Source: an uncultured Eubacteriales bacterium (GTDB lineage Bacteria; Bacillota; Clostridia; Oscillospirales; CAG-272). From it: a DNA stretch of 15,950 bases. This document shows positions 7,385-13,422 of the stretch, piece by piece; position 1 is the first letter of the stretch, and every line of letters starts with the position of its first letter. The stretch covers positions 1 to 15,950 of the forward strand of contig USGH01000028.1 of assembly GCA_900554225.1 (NCBI GenBank), written 5' to 3'. Below the pieces are notes generated by a model that searched no databases, was not told the DNA's origin, and saw only the letters and a program-made list of their open reading frames with translations. The position numbers and the translations under genes were made by a program.

Positions 7385-8845
7385 TCAGTTGGCTGCCTCG
7401 GCGTAGAATTCCGTATAGGCGGTCGTGACCTTTTCCTCGATCTTTGCCCAGGCGGAGGAAAGATCGGTGGACTTTTTCGCGATCAGGTTTTCCAGCGGCT
7501 TCATATTATAGTATACACCGTTTGTCGGATCGATATTGCGCGTGAATTCATAGGACGCCGTTTCGGTGAGCAGACGGTACATTTCCTGTGAGCCTTTGTC
7601 CCGTAAGAGCTTATTCTCGACAAAGGTGGTGGTGAATACATCCGCCATGTAGGTGTGGGTCGCGGCATAAAGGGCTTCGATGATGGCGGTCGTGCGATCC
7701 GGATCGGACACGGTCACAGGCACGGAAAGGACACTGCCGCACGCGTAGGTGATGAAATTCTCCTGCGTTTCATTGAGCTTTGGGGAGGGAAGAATGCCGT
7801 AGTTGAAGGTGAGATCGCGCAGGCGGAAGAAGGAGGACGGATAGAGATAGAGCAAGAAGTTGCCGTCCTCCAAGGTCAGTTTTTCCCTGAATCCATCGGA
7901 TGCGGCGATTTCCACGAGCTTTTCCACGATCCTCTGCGATTTTTCGGAATTCAAGGTGAAGGTAAAGCCGTCCGATGTCGTTTCCACCACGGATCCGCCA
8001 TAGGAATGGAACATGAACTTGAGCACGGCACTGGCGTTGTTGGTACCCATGCCGTAGAAATCGGTGGCATCGCGCTTGCCGTCGCCGTTTGTGTCCTCAT
8101 ATGCGTTGGCGATACACTCCATGAATTTCGCGTGTGTCCATTCGCCGTTGCGGACCAGCTCATAGGGATCGGGAAGTCCGCGATCGTTCCATGCGTCCAG
8201 ATTGACGACCATATAGGGGCTGCCGAAAATGGGATACGGATAGGAGCCGGTGAAGAGATAAACGTGGGAGCCGAGCCGATACGTGTCGATCATCTGCTTG
8301 CTGTAGTATCCCTTTTCGAGATCCATGTACTTCGATTGCGCCACATCGTAGAGGGAGCCTTCGCGAATGAGGGCAGTGTAGGATTCCGTGGACGGCGGGC
8401 AGACCAGGTCATAGGTATCCTCCCCCGCTTTGACGGTCTGGGATAAGAGCTTCAGGACATTCCCCCATCCGGCGTCCTCGTGCGCGGTGATCTTCACGTT
8501 CAGTCTGTCCTCTACGGCGAGATTGCGCTTCCATGCCGCATCGTTGATCGGTTCGCCGGTTTCGCCTTCCAGGGCAAAGTAATTGAGCCATGCGCCGGTG
8601 TCCCCGGTTGGAAGATTGCCGCCCTCGTAGACGAGTACGCGGAAGTCGTAGCCGCCATAGTCCAGTCCGTCGGGCAGATCGTCGAGATACGTGCGGTCCG
8701 CCGGTTCGGTTTCCGTGGCGGTATCGGTCGGTACGGTGTTGTCGCTTTGGGATTTGGTTGGGGTGGGGTCCACGGTGGTGTTTCCTCCGCAGGCAGACAG
8801 CAGCAGTCCGCAGAGGACGAGAAGCGTACAAAGCGTTTTTTTCAT
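7385..8845 (-). CDS. Extracellular solute-binding lipoprotein (GC-rich tandem paralogue)
   Basis: The product has 486 residues, starting MKKTLCTLLVLCGLLLSAC: a lipoprotein signal with Cys19 as lipid anchor, then a Thr/Pro linker to about residue 50. The mature part is a sugar-type ABC binding protein with an EF-hand-like calcium loop DTNGDGKRDATD at residues 251-262 and aromatic-rich ligand-side segments (for example TGSYPYPIFGSPYMV). It is a close paralogue of the next gene (9043-10500): both share YLDDLPDGLDY, GETGEPINDAAWKRNLAVE and a C-terminal SAWAKIEEKVTTAY. The start has AAGGAG about 12 bases upstream. It has its own promoter (8945-8973) behind the terminator of the paralogue, so the pair can be expressed separately. 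No transporter membrane subunit is in view. Ligand unknown; the paired copies may bind related glycans. Confidence 0.9.
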   Translation of the reverse strand: MKKTLCTLLVLCGLLLSACGGNTTVDPTPTKSQSDNTVPTDTATETEPADRTYLDDLPDGLDYGGYDFRVLVYEGGNLPTGDTGAWLNYFALEGETGEPINDAAWKRNLAVEDRLNVKITAHEDAGWGNVLKLLSQTVKAGEDTYDLVCPPSTESYTALIREGSLYDVAQSKYMDLEKGYYSKQMIDTYRLGSHVYLFTGSYPYPIFGSPYMVVNLDAWNDRGLPDPYELVRNGEWTHAKFMECIANAYEDTNGDGKRDATDFYGMGTNNASAVLKFMFHSYGGSVVETTSDGFTFTLNSEKSQRIVEKLVEIAASDGFREKLTLEDGNFLLYLYPSSFFRLRDLTFNYGILPSPKLNETQENFITYACGSVLSVPVTVSDPDRTTAIIEALYAATHTYMADVFTTTFVENKLLRDKGSQEMYRLLTETASYEFTRNIDPTNGVYYNMKPLENLIAKKSTDLSSAWAKIEEKVTTAYTEFYAEAAN

Positions 8846-8944
8846 GTGCGTGGGGTTCTCCTTCCAAATGATGAAAATTTGAGCAAAACTATATCGAAAA
8901 CCGTATAAAAGTGCCGCAAACCACGGAGATCCGGTAATGTATAT

Positions 8945-8973
8945 AGTATACAGGAAAAAGTGTACAATTGCAA
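8945..8973 (-). promoter_or_regulatory. Sigma-A promoter of the 7385-8845 binding protein
   Basis: On the minus strand TTGCAA (complement of 8968-8973), a 17-base spacer, TATACT (complement of 8945-8950). The leader to ATG 8845 is about 93 bases; I saw no convincing riboswitch fold in it. Confidence 0.7.
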
Positions 8974-9000
8974 GAGGAAAACGAAAAGTTGTGAAAAAAG

Positions 9001-9036
9001 AAATTCGACAGCCTTACGGGAGAGACTGTCGAATTT
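9001..9036 (-). terminator. Intrinsic terminator after the 9043-10500 binding protein
   Basis: A perfect 11 bp stem, AAATTCGACAG (9001-9011) with CTGTCGAATTT (9026-9036), begins seven bases after the stop. On the minus strand it is followed by CTTTTTT (8994-9000). It separates this gene from its paralogue. Confidence 0.85.
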
Positions 9037-9042
9037 TTGGGG

Positions 9043-10500
9043 TTAGTGGATTGCCTGTGCGTAAAAATCGTTGTAGGCGGTGGTGACCTTTTCTTCGATC
9101 TTTGCCCAGGCAGACGCGAGGTCGGTGGACTTTTTGGTAATGAGGTCGCGCAGCGGCTTGAAGTCCTCCATGGCACCATTGGAGGGATCAATATATCTGG
9201 TAAACTCAAAAGAAGTTGTATCTGTGATGATGCGGTACATTTTCTGGGAGCCTTCGTCGCGCAACAGTTTATTTTCCACAAAGGTATCTGTGAATACATC
9301 TGCCATATAGGTGTAGGTTGCAGAATACAGAGCTTCAAGGATTGCTGTGGTTCTGTCAGCATCGCTTATTGTTATAGGAACACAGAGAACATTTCCACAT
9401 CCATATGTAATGTAATTTTCCTGGGATTCGTCCAGTTTCGGACAGGGCAGTAGTGCATAGTTGTATTCAAGATCGCGCAGACGGAAGAATGAGGAAGGGT
9501 ACATGTATAGGAGAAAATTACCGTCTTCAATCATAATGCTATCATGGAATCCTTGGCTGGCTGCAAGCGAAACAAGTTTTTCCACAATAGATTGTGATTT
9601 TTCGGAGTTCAGGGAAAATGCAAAGCCATCCTCCGTCAGCTCTAAAATTTTTCCGCCATAACAGTGGAAGAGATACTTCAAATCGCCGCCGACAACGGTA
9701 GAAAGACCATAAAAGTCTTCCGTGTCCCGTTTGCCGTTGCCGTTAGTATCCTCATACAGATCGGATACAATTTCTGCCATTTTTCCGTGTGTCCATTCTC
9801 CATTTTCCACCATTTCATAAGGATCGGGCAGATTTCGTTTTTCCCACTCATCCATATTGATGATCATATATGGGCAGCCTAACAGCGGATACGGATAAGT
9901 CCCTGTGAATAGATACACATGGTTCCCCAATCTGTATGTGTCGATCATCTGATGGTTATAGTAGCCTTTTTCGAGGTTCATGTAACCACCGCCCGCAACA
10001 TCGTAGAGGGCATTTTGTGTAATAAGGCTAGTGAAAAATTCTGTACTTCCCGGGCAGACAAGATCATAAATATCTTCCCCGGCTTGTGTGGAACGTAGAA
10101 CGGCGCTTGTGACAGATCCCCAGTCTGCGTCCTCATGCGCAGTGATTTTTGTATTCAATCGTTCCTCAACGGCAAGATTGCGCTTCCATGCCGCGTCGTT
10201 GATGGGTTCGCCGGTTTCGCCCTCCATTTCAAAGAAATTGACCCATGCATTGAACTGACCATTGTTTATATTTCCATTTCTGTACACCATAATCCGGAAA
10301 TCGTATCCGTCATAATCCAGTCCGTCCGGCAGATCATCGAGGTAGGTGCGGTCCTCTATCTCTTCTTTCGTTTCGGTTACGGATTCTTGTTCTGCAGAAG
10401 TACCGGAAGCTGGTGGAGTTTCCGTTGACTCACCACTCGTACAGGCTGCCAGAGAGAGAAGCATACCAAGGACGAGCAATGCAGTGATACATTTTTTCAT
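9043..10500 (-). CDS. Extracellular solute-binding lipoprotein (AT-richer tandem paralogue)
   Basis: The product has 485 residues, starting MKKCITALLVLGMLLSLAAC: a lipoprotein signal with Cys20, then a Ser/Thr/Glu linker. It aligns end to end with the 7385-8845 product; the calcium loop DTNGNGKRDTED sits at exactly the same residues, 251-262, and a sampled 20-residue block matches at 14 positions. The start has AAAGG about nine bases upstream. I found no convincing promoter in 10501-10610; the space is nearly filled by an inverted-repeat element, so the gene may be read from the sialidase-like operon upstream. Its DNA is clearly poorer in G+C than its paralogue in matched segments (19/60 against 34/60), which suggests a separate origin rather than a recent local duplication. 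Ligand unknown. Confidence 0.9.
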   Translation of the reverse strand: MKKCITALLVLGMLLSLAACTSGESTETPPASGTSAEQESVTETKEEIEDRTYLDDLPDGLDYDGYDFRIMVYRNGNINNGQFNAWVNFFEMEGETGEPINDAAWKRNLAVEERLNTKITAHEDADWGSVTSAVLRSTQAGEDIYDLVCPGSTEFFTSLITQNALYDVAGGGYMNLEKGYYNHQMIDTYRLGNHVYLFTGTYPYPLLGCPYMIINMDEWEKRNLPDPYEMVENGEWTHGKMAEIVSDLYEDTNGNGKRDTEDFYGLSTVVGGDLKYLFHCYGGKILELTEDGFAFSLNSEKSQSIVEKLVSLAASQGFHDSIMIEDGNFLLYMYPSSFFRLRDLEYNYALLPCPKLDESQENYITYGCGNVLCVPITISDADRTTAILEALYSATYTYMADVFTDTFVENKLLRDEGSQKMYRIITDTTSFEFTRYIDPSNGAMEDFKPLRDLITKKSTDLASAWAKIEEKVTTAYNDFYAQAIH

Positions 10501-10524
10501 TGTCGTTGCCTTTCTTTATGGCTT

Positions 10525-10610
10525 AGGAAAACGCTGATTTAGGGTTGTTTTTGTGCTTAAAACCATATTTGAGTCTTTCAATGCAAAAAAACGATTGCCT
10601 CAGCGCATCC
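10525..10610. repeat. Inverted-repeat-bounded intergenic element, copy A
   Basis: An 86-base element about 70% identical by hand alignment to 15517-15605. Its ends are imperfect inverted repeats: GGAAAACGCTGA on the left and TCAGCGCATCC on the right. Inside, TTTTTG (10548-10553) can pair with CAAAAA (10584-10589). TTA occurs on both sides of the GGAAAA...CATCC core (10523-10525 and 10611-10613), compatible with a 3 bp target duplication; the right-hand TTA is the stop codon of the sialidase-like gene. It has no coding capacity and resembles a MITE or a mobile structured-RNA element. The family is not recognised. Confidence 0.6.
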
Positions 10611-11699
10611 TTAGAATTCGATTTTGCCTATGGTAGTGCGGTTCAGACAGCAGCAACCATCTGTGTCGCCGCCGCTGCAATAGGAGATCAGCGCGGTTTT
10701 TTCGTCGAGGAAATACAGAGCAGGATAACAGAAGCCGCGTGTCTCATCGTTCTCTAAGGTATACATTTCCGAAAAACGAACGCCGTCTGCGCTGTCCGCA
10801 ATCACAAGCGGATTTCGTCCGGCGGTCCAGGAATGTCCGGGGTGCGGACGTCCCGGGTAATCCGGCACGGGGTTCCAGACCGCATAATATTTTCCACTGC
10901 AGGGGTTTTGCTTTATGAGCATCGGAGACATAGCTGAGGTGAATTTCGACGGCTGTGGTGAGAACCAATGTTCACCTTGATCGAGAGAGACAGATTCATA
11001 CTGCCACATCCGGTCTGTGCGGAAATACGCGTACCATACATTGCCTGGTAAAACACAGATTCCCGGTTCCTGTAAGCCTGTCGCACTATAGGAGGCCTCG
11101 GATAAAAAGAGGATTGGACCGAGCTGTTTCCATGTGTGTCCGTCGTCATAGGAAACGACAAACAAGGATTCGTACACAGAAGCATAGTTGTACATACCGG
11201 GAGTTTCTGCCTGTTTTGCCGCAGGAACAACCCAAACATTTTCTCCGGCATGACAAATACGGTCGTTGTTGACCACGTAATATGCCGAAAAACGTTCGGG
11301 AAGAATCCGTGCCTCTTCCGAAAAGCTCTCAAACTCATCCGTACTGCGCCGGAGAACATATGAGGAGTTGTGGTTTGCGTCATGCTTTACCAAATAAAAT
11401 AAGCCCGCGTCGCCGTTGTCCATCCGTTCGAGAGATACGCTCATCACATTTTTCTCGCCATATTCCGATGCACGGACAAGAGTGCGGATATGCTCTGTAT
11501 CCCACGTTTCGCCGTTGTCATAGGAGTATATCCCGGCAATTTCGCATTCCGCGTCGTCTCCGGCATCCGTGCCGATGTATCGACTGTACGCGAACAGGAT
11601 TCGTCCGTCCCGCAGACGCAGAAACGCGCCCTCGCTGTTGCGCGGATTCCCCTCACCGGGGCAGAGATACGCGCACCGCGTGAAATTCCTGACTTCCAT
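10611..11699 (-). CDS. Sialidase-like (BNR/Asp-box) beta-propeller hydrolase, cytoplasmic
   Basis: The product has 362 residues from ATG 11699, without signal peptide. Three Asp-boxes (S-x-D-x-G-x-T/H-W) stand at 59-66 (SYDNGETW), 183-190 (SYDDGHTW) and 238-245 (SLDQGEHW), the mark of six-bladed sialidase-type propellers. SEGAFLRLRDGRILFAYSRY (22-41) and AGRNPLVIA (293-301) resemble conserved blade segments; Arg295 might belong to the carboxylate-binding arginines. The start is debatable: ATG 11708 overlaps the upstream stop as ATGA but its AAAGG touches the codon, whereas ATG 11699 has AAAGG at nine bases, which I prefer. The same frame stays open far upstream through the permease gene, so a naive call would be about 270 residues too long. 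True sialidases also need a Tyr/Glu pair that I cannot place with certainty, so another glycoside or a non-sialic substrate is possible. Confidence 0.75.
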   Translation of the reverse strand: MEVRNFTRCAYLCPGEGNPRNSEGAFLRLRDGRILFAYSRYIGTDAGDDAECEIAGIYSYDNGETWDTEHIRTLVRASEYGEKNVMSVSLERMDNGDAGLFYLVKHDANHNSSYVLRRSTDEFESFSEEARILPERFSAYYVVNNDRICHAGENVWVVPAAKQAETPGMYNYASVYESLFVVSYDDGHTWKQLGPILFLSEASYSATGLQEPGICVLPGNVWYAYFRTDRMWQYESVSLDQGEHWFSPQPSKFTSAMSPMLIKQNPCSGKYYAVWNPVPDYPGRPHPGHSWTAGRNPLVIADSADGVRFSEMYTLENDETRGFCYPALYFLDEKTALISYCSGGDTDGCCCLNRTTIGKIEF

Positions 11700-11704
11700 G
11701 TTTT

Positions 11705-12403
11705 TCATCCTTTCTGTATAGATATCTTCTTTTTCTCCTCCGCCTGCGTCTGGTAGATCCGTCTTGCCTGCCTTACGGATACGCACACGCAGAGGAAGGA
11801 ATAGATCGAATAAATGAGATACGGCACCTGCTCGGGCGATTCGCGGAGCATGGTGGCGTACAGGCCGATGGACAACAGTCCGCTTGGGATCATCAGCACC
11901 GTGTATTCGATGCAGGCAAAGTAGGTCAGCACCGTGATGAGGATCCCGAACAGCGTGATCGAGCTGTCGAACAGCTGGTAGGTCGAGTCCGTGAACGACA
12001 GCACCGCATACAGCGCGCCCCACGCTGCGACAAAGGCGATCGAGGTGAAAATCCGCTGCCTGCCGGTCATGACGCGCAGCTCCGTGGTGGATTCCCTGGC
12101 GTGCCTCGTCCAACGGAGAAACGTGAGAATCTGCAGGGGACACGACACAAGCGCGGCATATGCCATCGACGCGTACAGCCCGTAGTAGCCGTAGACGACG
12201 GCGTACAGGATCGCGTTGCAGCCGCCGATGAGACTGGCATACCGATTCACCCGCGATTGAAGAAAGCCGATCACAAGCGAAACGTATAACGGCAGCATCC
12301 GTATCGGCGACTGGCGGAACACAATTCCCGTGACCGTAATGAGGATCGCCGTCAGCCAGATCGGCAGAAACTGTCGGCGAAAGACAAACGAAATCCGCTT
12401 CAC
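11705..12403 (-). CDS. PnuC-like membrane transporter (divergent)
   Basis: The product has 232 residues from GTG 12403, chosen because GGAGGG lies nine bases upstream and because GTG overlaps the AraC stop as GTGA; a longer reading from 12490 would run through the AraC gene. About seven hydrophobic segments are visible. The order of motifs follows PnuC: a hydrophobic helix, NRYASLIGGCNAILYAVVYG (53-72), GLYASM (75-80), an aromatic/W at 98, then DSSITLFGILITVLTYF (146-162). PnuC proteins facilitate uptake of nicotinamide riboside and related vitamins. Several tryptophans of classical PnuC are missing, so the ligand may differ. Its place between a regulator and a sialidase-like enzyme, with overlapping start and stop codons on both sides, suggests a sugar- or nucleoside-like ligand tied to that pathway. 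PnuC superfamily is likely; substrate is inference. Confidence 0.6.
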   Translation of the reverse strand: MKRISFVFRRQFLPIWLTAILITVTGIVFRQSPIRMLPLYVSLVIGFLQSRVNRYASLIGGCNAILYAVVYGYYGLYASMAYAALVSCPLQILTFLRWTRHARESTTELRVMTGRQRIFTSIAFVAAWGALYAVLSFTDSTYQLFDSSITLFGILITVLTYFACIEYTVLMIPSGLLSIGLYATMLRESPEQVPYLIYSIYSFLCVCVSVRQARRIYQTQAEEKKKISIQKG

Positions 12404-13248
12404 GCGTCCGTACCCTCCGATCCGCTGTCCTCCGTGGCCGCGGTATACGCCAGCACGTATTCCGAGGGGGTGCAGCCGACCTCTCTGCAAAATGCCGCGC
12501 GCATGGACGATACGGACGCAAACCCGGTCTGCCGCGCGATCTCCGTGATGGTGGCGGTCCGACCCTCCATGGACAGGAGCTTTTTTGCCGTCGTGATCTG
12601 GCTCTGCAGGCGGTATTCGCCGAGACTTTTCCCGCAGAGCTGTCGGATGTGCCGTGCCGTCTGCCGCGGAGAATAGCCGATCTCCCGCGCGATGTCCTCT
12701 AAGGTGAACCGCGTGTCGTTCATGAGATTCTCCAGCACGATCCGCGCCTCACGATCGTTTCTCTGTGGCTCCGGACGATCCTCCGTGCCCAAAAAGCCGC
12801 CGAGAAAATCAAAGAGTCCAAGCAGTATCTCGTGCGTCGAAAACTGGATCAGACAGTATTCCCGGATCGGTGTGTCCTGCGTGATCTGTCGGTAGAGCAG
12901 AATCTTTTCATACAGGGCAAGCGGCAGACTGAGCGGTCGGTTCGCGTTGCCGTCGAGGATTTTGCGAAAGTAGCGATAGAATCCGCCGTCCCCGTCTGTT
13001 TCCGTGAGATCCAGCGACAGCACCGTGCAGTGTATCAGCGGATTCTCGGAATACTCTGTCAGATGCTCCGTGCCGGGTGAAACGATGACCAGCTGCCCGC
13101 CGCAGAAGGCAACGGTGCGCATCCCGTCCGCGGCGATCCGGATCGATGCGCGGCCGCCCGCCAGAATGTGCAGCTCATAATAGAGGGTAAAGCGCGCGTC
13201 CCCGATGGAGATCGGTACGCCGTTTACGCGTATTTCGTCTTTTGTCAT
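12400..13248 (-). CDS. AraC-family transcriptional regulator
   Basis: The product has 282 residues. Residues 1-110 form a cupin-like sensor (VPISIGDARFTLYYELHIL, then GGQLVIVSPGTEHLTEY), expected to bind a sugar ligand. Residues about 165-266 hold the two helix-turn-helix units: FTLEDIAREIGYSPRQTARH first, then TITEIARQTGF and the signature MRAAFCREVGCTPSEYV, in which Arg/Phe/Gly/Thr-Pro/Tyr match the family. The start has AAGGA five bases from the ATG and a promoter about 35 bases upstream. The stop overlaps the permease start (GTGA), so the regulator heads the operon. It faces the GH106-like gene across 174 bases and probably controls both directions, perhaps through the 9 bp direct repeat at 13322-13349. 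Confidence 0.93.
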   Translation of the reverse strand: MTKDEIRVNGVPISIGDARFTLYYELHILAGGRASIRIAADGMRTVAFCGGQLVIVSPGTEHLTEYSENPLIHCTVLSLDLTETDGDGGFYRYFRKILDGNANRPLSLPLALYEKILLYRQITQDTPIREYCLIQFSTHEILLGLFDFLGGFLGTEDRPEPQRNDREARIVLENLMNDTRFTLEDIAREIGYSPRQTARHIRQLCGKSLGEYRLQSQITTAKKLLSMEGRTATITEIARQTGFASVSSMRAAFCREVGCTPSEYVLAYTAATEDSGSEGTDA

Positions 13249-13280
13249 AGGCTTCCTTCGGAGAATTGTTATCTATCTGT

Positions 13281-13309
13281 ATTATACCGTTTTTTTACCA
13301 CATTTGCAA
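13281..13309 (-). promoter_or_regulatory. Sigma-A promoter of the AraC/permease/sialidase-like operon
   Basis: On the minus strand TTGCAA (complement of 13304-13309), a 17-base spacer and a perfect TATAAT (complement of 13281-13286), giving a leader of about 26 bases. Confidence 0.75.
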
Positions 13310-13321
13310 GGCTCGGTTCCG

Positions 13322-13349
13322 GACAAAATTCCGCGTTTTTGACAAAATT
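13322..13349. promoter_or_regulatory. Candidate AraC operator: 9 bp direct repeat
   Basis: GACAAAATT occurs at 13322-13330 and again at 13341-13349, starts 19 bases apart, between the two divergent -35 boxes. The match extends to 10 of 11 bases with one interruption. Direct half-sites about two helical turns apart are typical for AraC-family dimers. Inference from position and pattern. Confidence 0.45.
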
Positions 13350-13360
13350 TCATCCACATC

Positions 13361-13389
13361 TTGCATCCGCGCCGGTTTTGTGGTATACT
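13361..13389 (+). promoter_or_regulatory. Sigma-A promoter of the GH106-like gene
   Basis: TTGCAT (13361-13366), a 17-base spacer, TATACT (13384-13389). The start would be near 13396, with GGAGGAAGG (13413-13421) just before ATG 13423. The direct repeat lies immediately upstream of the -35, as expected for an activator site. Confidence 0.7.
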
Positions 13390-13422
13390 CTGCATGTGAA
13401 AATCAACCATACGGAGGAAGGT

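Noticed and set aside
8846..8938. A riboswitch or T-box in the 93-base leader of the 7385-8845 gene
   Set aside because: I found no recognisable conserved core or anti-terminator/terminator pair.
10501..10610. A sigma-A promoter directly upstream of the 9043-10500 gene
   Set aside because: TTGCAT and TTGAAA occur on the minus strand but no acceptable -10 lies 16-18 bases downstream.
10525..10610. Copy A as an ordinary intrinsic terminator of the sialidase-like gene
   Set aside because: In the transcript orientation the T-rich run comes before the stem rather than after it, and the stem is weak and A/T-only.
11709..12521. Extension of the sialidase-like frame upstream through the permease and into the AraC gene
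   Set aside because: The extra residues are Arg/Pro/His-rich noise in the shadow of two genes; homology-like sequence and a ribosome site begin only at 11699/11708.
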